A stretch of 17,742 nt of DNA from SLRI01 sp964576715 (lineage in GTDB: Bacteria; Pseudomonadota; Alphaproteobacteria; Geminicoccales; Geminicoccaceae): assembly GCA_964576715.1 (NCBI GenBank), contig CAZNWE010000077.1, positions 1 to 17,742 of the forward strand, in the 5' to 3' direction. Positions 14,505 through 17,742 of the stretch are shown piece after piece. The translations under genes were made by a program, and so were the position numbers. Each line of letters begins with the position of its first letter. Position 1 is the stretch's first letter. Below the pieces are notes generated by a model that made no database searches, was not told where the DNA came from, and was given only the letters and a program-made list of their open reading frames with translations.

Positions 14505-15584
14505 ATGGCTTTGATCACGTTACGGCAACTTCTGGACCACGCCGCCGAGCGCGGCTACGGCGTGCCGGCCTTCAACATCAACAACATGGAGCAGGCGCTG
14601 GGCGTCGTCGAGGCGGCGCGGCGGACCAGGGCGCCCGTCATCCTGCAGGCGAGCCGCGGGGCGCGTTCCTATGCCGGCGACTTGATGCTCAGGAAAATGG
14701 TCGAAGCCCTGGTCGAGATGTATCCGGAGATCCCGATCTGCCTGCACCAGGACCACGGCAACAACGAGGCGACCTGCCTCTCGGCGATCCAGCACGGCTT
14801 CACCAGCGTGATGATGGACGGTTCGCTCGAGGCCGACGGCAAGACGCCGGCGGATTACGACTACAATGTCGCGATCACCGCCAAGGTGTCCGAATTCGCC
14901 CATGCCGTGGGGGTTTCGGTCGAGGGTGAACTCGGTTGCCTGGGCTCGCTCGAGACCGGGATGGGCGAGGCCGAGGACGGCCAGGGGGCGGAAGGTGCCC
15001 TCGCCAAGGAGCAGTTGCTCACCGATCCGGACCAGGCGCTCGATTTCGTGGCGCGGACCAAGGTCGACGCCCTGGCGGTGGCGATCGGCACCAGCCACGG
15101 CGCCTACAAGTTCACCCGCCAGCCGACCGGCGACATTCTCGCCATGGACGTCATCCGGGCGATCCACGAGCGGCTGCCCGAGACGCACATGGTGATGCAC
15201 GGCTCCTCCTCGGTGCCGCAGGATCTGCAGGACCTCATCAACGAGTATGGTGGCGAGATGCCCCAGACCTGGGGGGTGCCGGTGGCCGAGATCCAGGAGG
15301 GCATCCGCCACGGGGTCAGGAAGATCAACATCGACACCGACTGCCGGATGGCGATGACCGGCCAGTTCAGGAAGGTGGCGATGGAGAAGAAGGCCGAGTT
15401 CGATCCCCGGAAGTTCCTCAAGCCGGCGATGGACGCGTTGGAGCAGCTCTGCGCGCAGCGCTTCGAAGAGTTCGGCACGGCGGGCCAGGCCGGGCTGATC
15501 AAGGTCGCGCCCATGGCCGACATGGCCAAAGGCTACGCCGCCGGCAGTCTCGATCCCGTTCTCGGCAAGGCCAAGGCCGCCTGA
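14505..15584 (+). CDS. cbbA: Class II fructose-bisphosphate aldolase, Calvin subtype
   Basis: Condenses glyceraldehyde 3-phosphate or erythrose 4-phosphate with dihydroxyacetone phosphate, making fructose or sedoheptulose bisphosphate for the cycle. The 359 residues form a zinc-dependent TIM barrel. LHQDHGNN (80-87) holds the catalytic Asp83 and zinc ligand His84, followed by GFTSVMMDGS, the zinc-binding Glu in SVEGELGCLG, AIGTSHGAYKF, VMHGSSSVP and RKINIDTDCRMAMTG. The insertion ETGMGEAEDGQGAEG after the Glu region is usual in this Calvin subtype. The ATG at 14505 follows GGGGGAG. The gene is 21 nt after cbbP. In the comparable Rhodobacter operon a transketolase gene lies between cbbP and cbbA; here there is none. 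Confidence 0.95.
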   Translation: MALITLRQLLDHAAERGYGVPAFNINNMEQALGVVEAARRTRAPVILQASRGARSYAGDLMLRKMVEALVEMYPEIPICLHQDHGNNEATCLSAIQHGFTSVMMDGSLEADGKTPADYDYNVAITAKVSEFAHAVGVSVEGELGCLGSLETGMGEAEDGQGAEGALAKEQLLTDPDQALDFVARTKVDALAVAIGTSHGAYKFTRQPTGDILAMDVIRAIHERLPETHMVMHGSSSVPQDLQDLINEYGGEMPQTWGVPVAEIQEGIRHGVRKINIDTDCRMAMTGQFRKVAMEKKAEFDPRKFLKPAMDALEQLCAQRFEEFGTAGQAGLIKVAPMADMAKGYAAGSLDPVLGKAKAA

Positions 15585-15616
15585 GCGGCACCTCAATCAA
15601 GCAAGGGAAACATGTG

Positions 15617-17065
15617 ATGTCCGAAACCGTCAAAGGTGCCGCCCGCTACAAGGCCGGCGTGATGGCCTACCGCAAAATGGGCTACTGGGAGCCCGACTAC
15701 GAGCCCAAGGACACCGACGTCATCTGCTGCTTTCGGATCACGCCGCAGGAAGGTGTCGATCCGATCGAGGCTTCGGCTGCGGTCGCCGGCGAAAGCTCGA
15801 CCGCGACCTGGACCGTGGTCTGGACCGACCGGCTCACCGCCTGCGAGAAGTACCGGGCCAAGTGCTACCGGGTCGACCAGGTGCCGGGCACCGAGGACCA
15901 GTACTTCGCCTATATCGCCTATGATCTCGACCTCTTCGAGGACGGCTCGATCGCCAACCTGACCGCGTCGATCATCGGCAATGTCTTCGGCTTCAAGCCC
16001 TTGAAGGCGCTCCGGCTCGAGGACATGCGGATCCCGGTCGCCTACATGAAGACCTTCCAGGGCCCGGCGACCGGCGTCGTCGTCGAGCGTGAGCGGCTCG
16101 ACAAGTTCGGCCGGCCGCTCCTGGGTGCCACGGTCAAGCCCAAGCTCGGGCTTTCGGGGCGCAATTACGGCCGGGTGGTCTACGAGGCGCTGAAGGGTGG
16201 GCTCGACTTCACCAAGGACGACGAGAACATCAACAGCCAGCCCTTCATGCATTGGCGCGACCGCTTCCTCTACTGCATGGAGGCGGTGAACAAGGCGCAG
16301 GCCGCGACCGGCGAGATGAAGGGCACCTATCTCAACGTCACCGCCGCCACCATGGAGGACATGTACGAGCGCGCCGCGTTCGCCAAGGAACTGGGCTCGG
16401 TGATCGTCATGATCGACCTCGTCATCGGCTACACGGCGATCCAGTCGATGGCGAAATGGGCCAGGCGGAACGACATGATCCTGCACCTGCACCGCGCCGG
16501 GCATTCGACCTACACGCGGCAGAAGAGCCACGGCGTCTCCTTCCGGGTGATCGCCAAGTGGATGCGGATGGCGGGTGTCGATCACATCCATGCCGGCACC
16601 GTGGTCGGCAAGCTCGAGGGTGACCCCAACAGCGTGCGCGGCTTCTACGACACGCTGCTCGACGACTACACGCCGATGCAGCTCGAGAAGGGGCTGTTCT
16701 TCGACCAGCACTGGGCATCGCTCAACAAGTGCATGCCGGTGGCCTCGGGCGGTATTCATGCGGGGCAGATGCACCAGCTCCTGCATCTTCTGGGCGAGGA
16801 TTGCGTGCTGCAGTTCGGTGGTGGCACGATCGGCCATCCGATGGGTATTCAGGCCGGTGCCGAGGCCAATCGCGTGGCGCTCGAGGCGATGATCCTGGCC
16901 CGCAACGAAGGTCGTGACATTGTCAACGAAGGCCCGGACATCCTCGCCGCTGCGGCGCGCAACTGCACGGCCTTGGCCCAGGCACTCGAGACCTGGAAGG
17001 ACGTGACCTTCGACTACGCGTCGACCGACACCCCCGATTTCGTCCCCACCGTCACCGCTGCCTGA
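15617..17065 (+). CDS. cbbL: RuBisCO large subunit, red-type form I
   Basis: The large chain of ribulose-1,5-bisphosphate carboxylase/oxygenase, catalysing CO2 fixation as an L8S8 complex with CbbS. The 482 residues have all essential residues: the catalytic Lys174 (TVKPKLGLSGRNYGR), the carbamylated Lys200 with the metal-binding DDEN (GLDFTKDDENINSQPF), the His in LHRAGHSTYTR, loop-6 Lys332 (GTVVGKLEGD) and GGGTIGHPMGIQAGAEANRVALEA. The sequence is of red type, closest in pattern to proteobacterial form IC, in agreement with the long CbbS and the presence of cbbX. The start is ATG 15617 with AAGGGA 8 nt upstream. The frame is open far upstream only because it shadows cbbA. The start context reads ATGTGATG, so an ATG-TGA start-stop pair overlaps the true ATG. 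Confidence 0.97.
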   Translation: MSETVKGAARYKAGVMAYRKMGYWEPDYEPKDTDVICCFRITPQEGVDPIEASAAVAGESSTATWTVVWTDRLTACEKYRAKCYRVDQVPGTEDQYFAYIAYDLDLFEDGSIANLTASIIGNVFGFKPLKALRLEDMRIPVAYMKTFQGPATGVVVERERLDKFGRPLLGATVKPKLGLSGRNYGRVVYEALKGGLDFTKDDENINSQPFMHWRDRFLYCMEAVNKAQAATGEMKGTYLNVTAATMEDMYERAAFAKELGSVIVMIDLVIGYTAIQSMAKWARRNDMILHLHRAGHSTYTRQKSHGVSFRVIAKWMRMAGVDHIHAGTVVGKLEGDPNSVRGFYDTLLDDYTPMQLEKGLFFDQHWASLNKCMPVASGGIHAGQMHQLLHLLGEDCVLQFGGGTIGHPMGIQAGAEANRVALEAMILARNEGRDIVNEGPDILAAAARNCTALAQALETWKDVTFDYASTDTPDFVPTVTAA

Positions 17066-17081
17066 GTCAGGAGACAAAACA

Positions 17082-17501
17082 ATGCGCTTGACCCAAGGGA
17101 CGTTCTCGTTCCTGCCCGACCTCACCGACCAGCAGATCGAGGCGCAGGTGCGCTACTGCCTGAACAATGGCTGGGCCGTGAACCTCGAGCACACCGACGA
17201 CCCGCACCCCCGGAACACCTATTGGGAGATGTGGGGGACGCCGATGTTCGATCTGAAGGACCCGGCCGGGATCATGTACGAGCTCAACGAATGCCGGAAG
17301 GTGTTCGGCGACCGCTACATCCGCCTCACCGCCTTCGATGCCAGCCACGGCTGGGAATCGGTCAGGCTCTCGTTCATCGTCAACCGCCCGGCCGAGGAGC
17401 CCGGCTTCGCGCTCGAGCGGACCGAGACGGGCGGCCGCCAGCAGGTCTACACCACCCGCTCCTATGCCGCCCGGCAGCCCGAGGGTAAGCGCTACGGATG
17501 A
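17082..17501 (+). CDS. cbbS: RuBisCO small subunit, red-type
   Basis: The small chain of form I RuBisCO, capping the L8 core. The 139 residues begin MRLTQGTFSFLPDLTDQQI and contain the conserved WAVNLEHTDDPHPRNTYWEMWGTPMF and FGDRYIRLTAFDASHGWESVRLSFIVNRP. The C-terminal stretch after about residue 107 (EEPGFALERTETGGRQQVYT and on) is the beta-hairpin extension found in red-type small subunits and absent from green-type ones; it lines the central pore. The ATG at 17082 follows AGGAG in a 16-nt gap after cbbL. The stop overlaps the next start as ATGA (17498-17501). Confidence 0.96.
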   Translation: MRLTQGTFSFLPDLTDQQIEAQVRYCLNNGWAVNLEHTDDPHPRNTYWEMWGTPMFDLKDPAGIMYELNECRKVFGDRYIRLTAFDASHGWESVRLSFIVNRPAEEPGFALERTETGGRQQVYTTRSYAARQPEGKRYG

Positions 17502-17742
17502 GCGATCCGCAAACCCTCGACCAAAAGACCATCGACCTCAAGGCGACCTTCGAGGAATCGGGGATCAAGGAGGTGCTCGACCAGCTCGAGGCCGAGCTGG
17601 TCGGCCTCGCCCCGGTCAAGCGCCGCATCCGCGAGATCGCGGCCCTCCTCCTGGTCGACAAGCTCAGGGTCGAGCACGGGCTCGGCAGCGAGACGCCGAC
17701 CCTGCACATGTCGTTCACCGGCAATCCCGGCACCGGCAAGAC
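17498..17742 (+). CDS. cbbX: Red-type RuBisCO activase, 5' part
   Basis: The AAA+ activase that removes inhibitory sugar phosphates from red-type RuBisCO by pulling on the CbbL C terminus. Only the first 81 codons are in the window. After a short N-terminal region (MSDPQTLDQKTIDLK), the segment EVLDQLEAELVGLAPVKRRI, IREIAALLLVDKLR and the incomplete Walker A TGNPGTGK are clearly CbbX. The ATG overlaps the cbbS stop (ATGA), so translation is coupled. The gene runs off the right edge in the Walker A codons, so the catalytic Walker B, arginine finger and allosteric RuBP site cannot be examined. Confidence 0.95.
   Translation, partial: MSDPQTLDQKTIDLKATFEESGIKEVLDQLEAELVGLAPVKRRIREIAALLLVDKLRVEHGLGSETPTLHMSFTGNPGTGK

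Noticed and set aside
15593..17125. 510-codon minus-strand open frame opposite cbbL
   Set aside because: Shadow of a highly conserved RuBisCO gene in GC-rich DNA; no start signal or recognisable domain.

Overview
The window is a very GC-rich stretch of bacterial chromosome that reads as an alphaproteobacterium. The evidence is the red-type (form IC-like) RuBisCO operon with cbbX, rhizobial/rhodospirillalean-style inositol genes, and strong GGAGG ribosome sites. The genus cannot be fixed from the sequence alone. A run of exactly 100 N at 2750-2849 shows this is a draft scaffold.

Left part (1-3946). Four minus-strand genes: a short-chain dehydrogenase, a 66-residue protein of unknown function, a solitary PhnD-like binding protein without signal peptide, and a class III adenylate/guanylate cyclase fused to an alpha/beta hydrolase, which the assembly gap interrupts. 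Between the last two lies a short plus-strand reading frame broken by an in-frame amber codon. The spacer 3623-3946 holds no gene but three strong inverted repeats, including a 66-bp near-perfect palindrome.

Middle part (3947-11239). Inositol genes iolD-iolE run left and iolG runs right from a shared 148-bp promoter region. Together they cover myo-inositol oxidation, inosose dehydration and ring opening; the later steps (iolB, iolC, iolJ, iolA) are not in the window. A SOUL heme-binding-family lipoprotein gene converges on iolG with overlapping 3' ends. A plant-type nicotinamidase gene and dapB (lysine/peptidoglycan synthesis) diverge from a 95-bp region. A polar amino acid ABC transporter ATPase stands alone before the Calvin genes.

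Right part (11408-17742). A divergent cbbR faces the operon cbbF-cbbP-cbbA-cbbL-cbbS-cbbX, which runs off the end of the window in cbbX. This gives FBP phosphatase, phosphoribulokinase, FBP aldolase, both RuBisCO subunits and the red-type activase. Transketolase, which sits inside the comparable Rhodobacter operon, is missing here and must be encoded elsewhere. All RuBisCO catalytic lysines are present, so the organism is very likely able to fix CO2 through the Calvin cycle while also using inositol heterotrophically.

Most of the content is well-known metabolism. I found no clear new multi-gene system. The least explained features are the palindromes and hairpins, the amber-split small frame, the under-sized assembly gap and the possibly leaderless cbbR.
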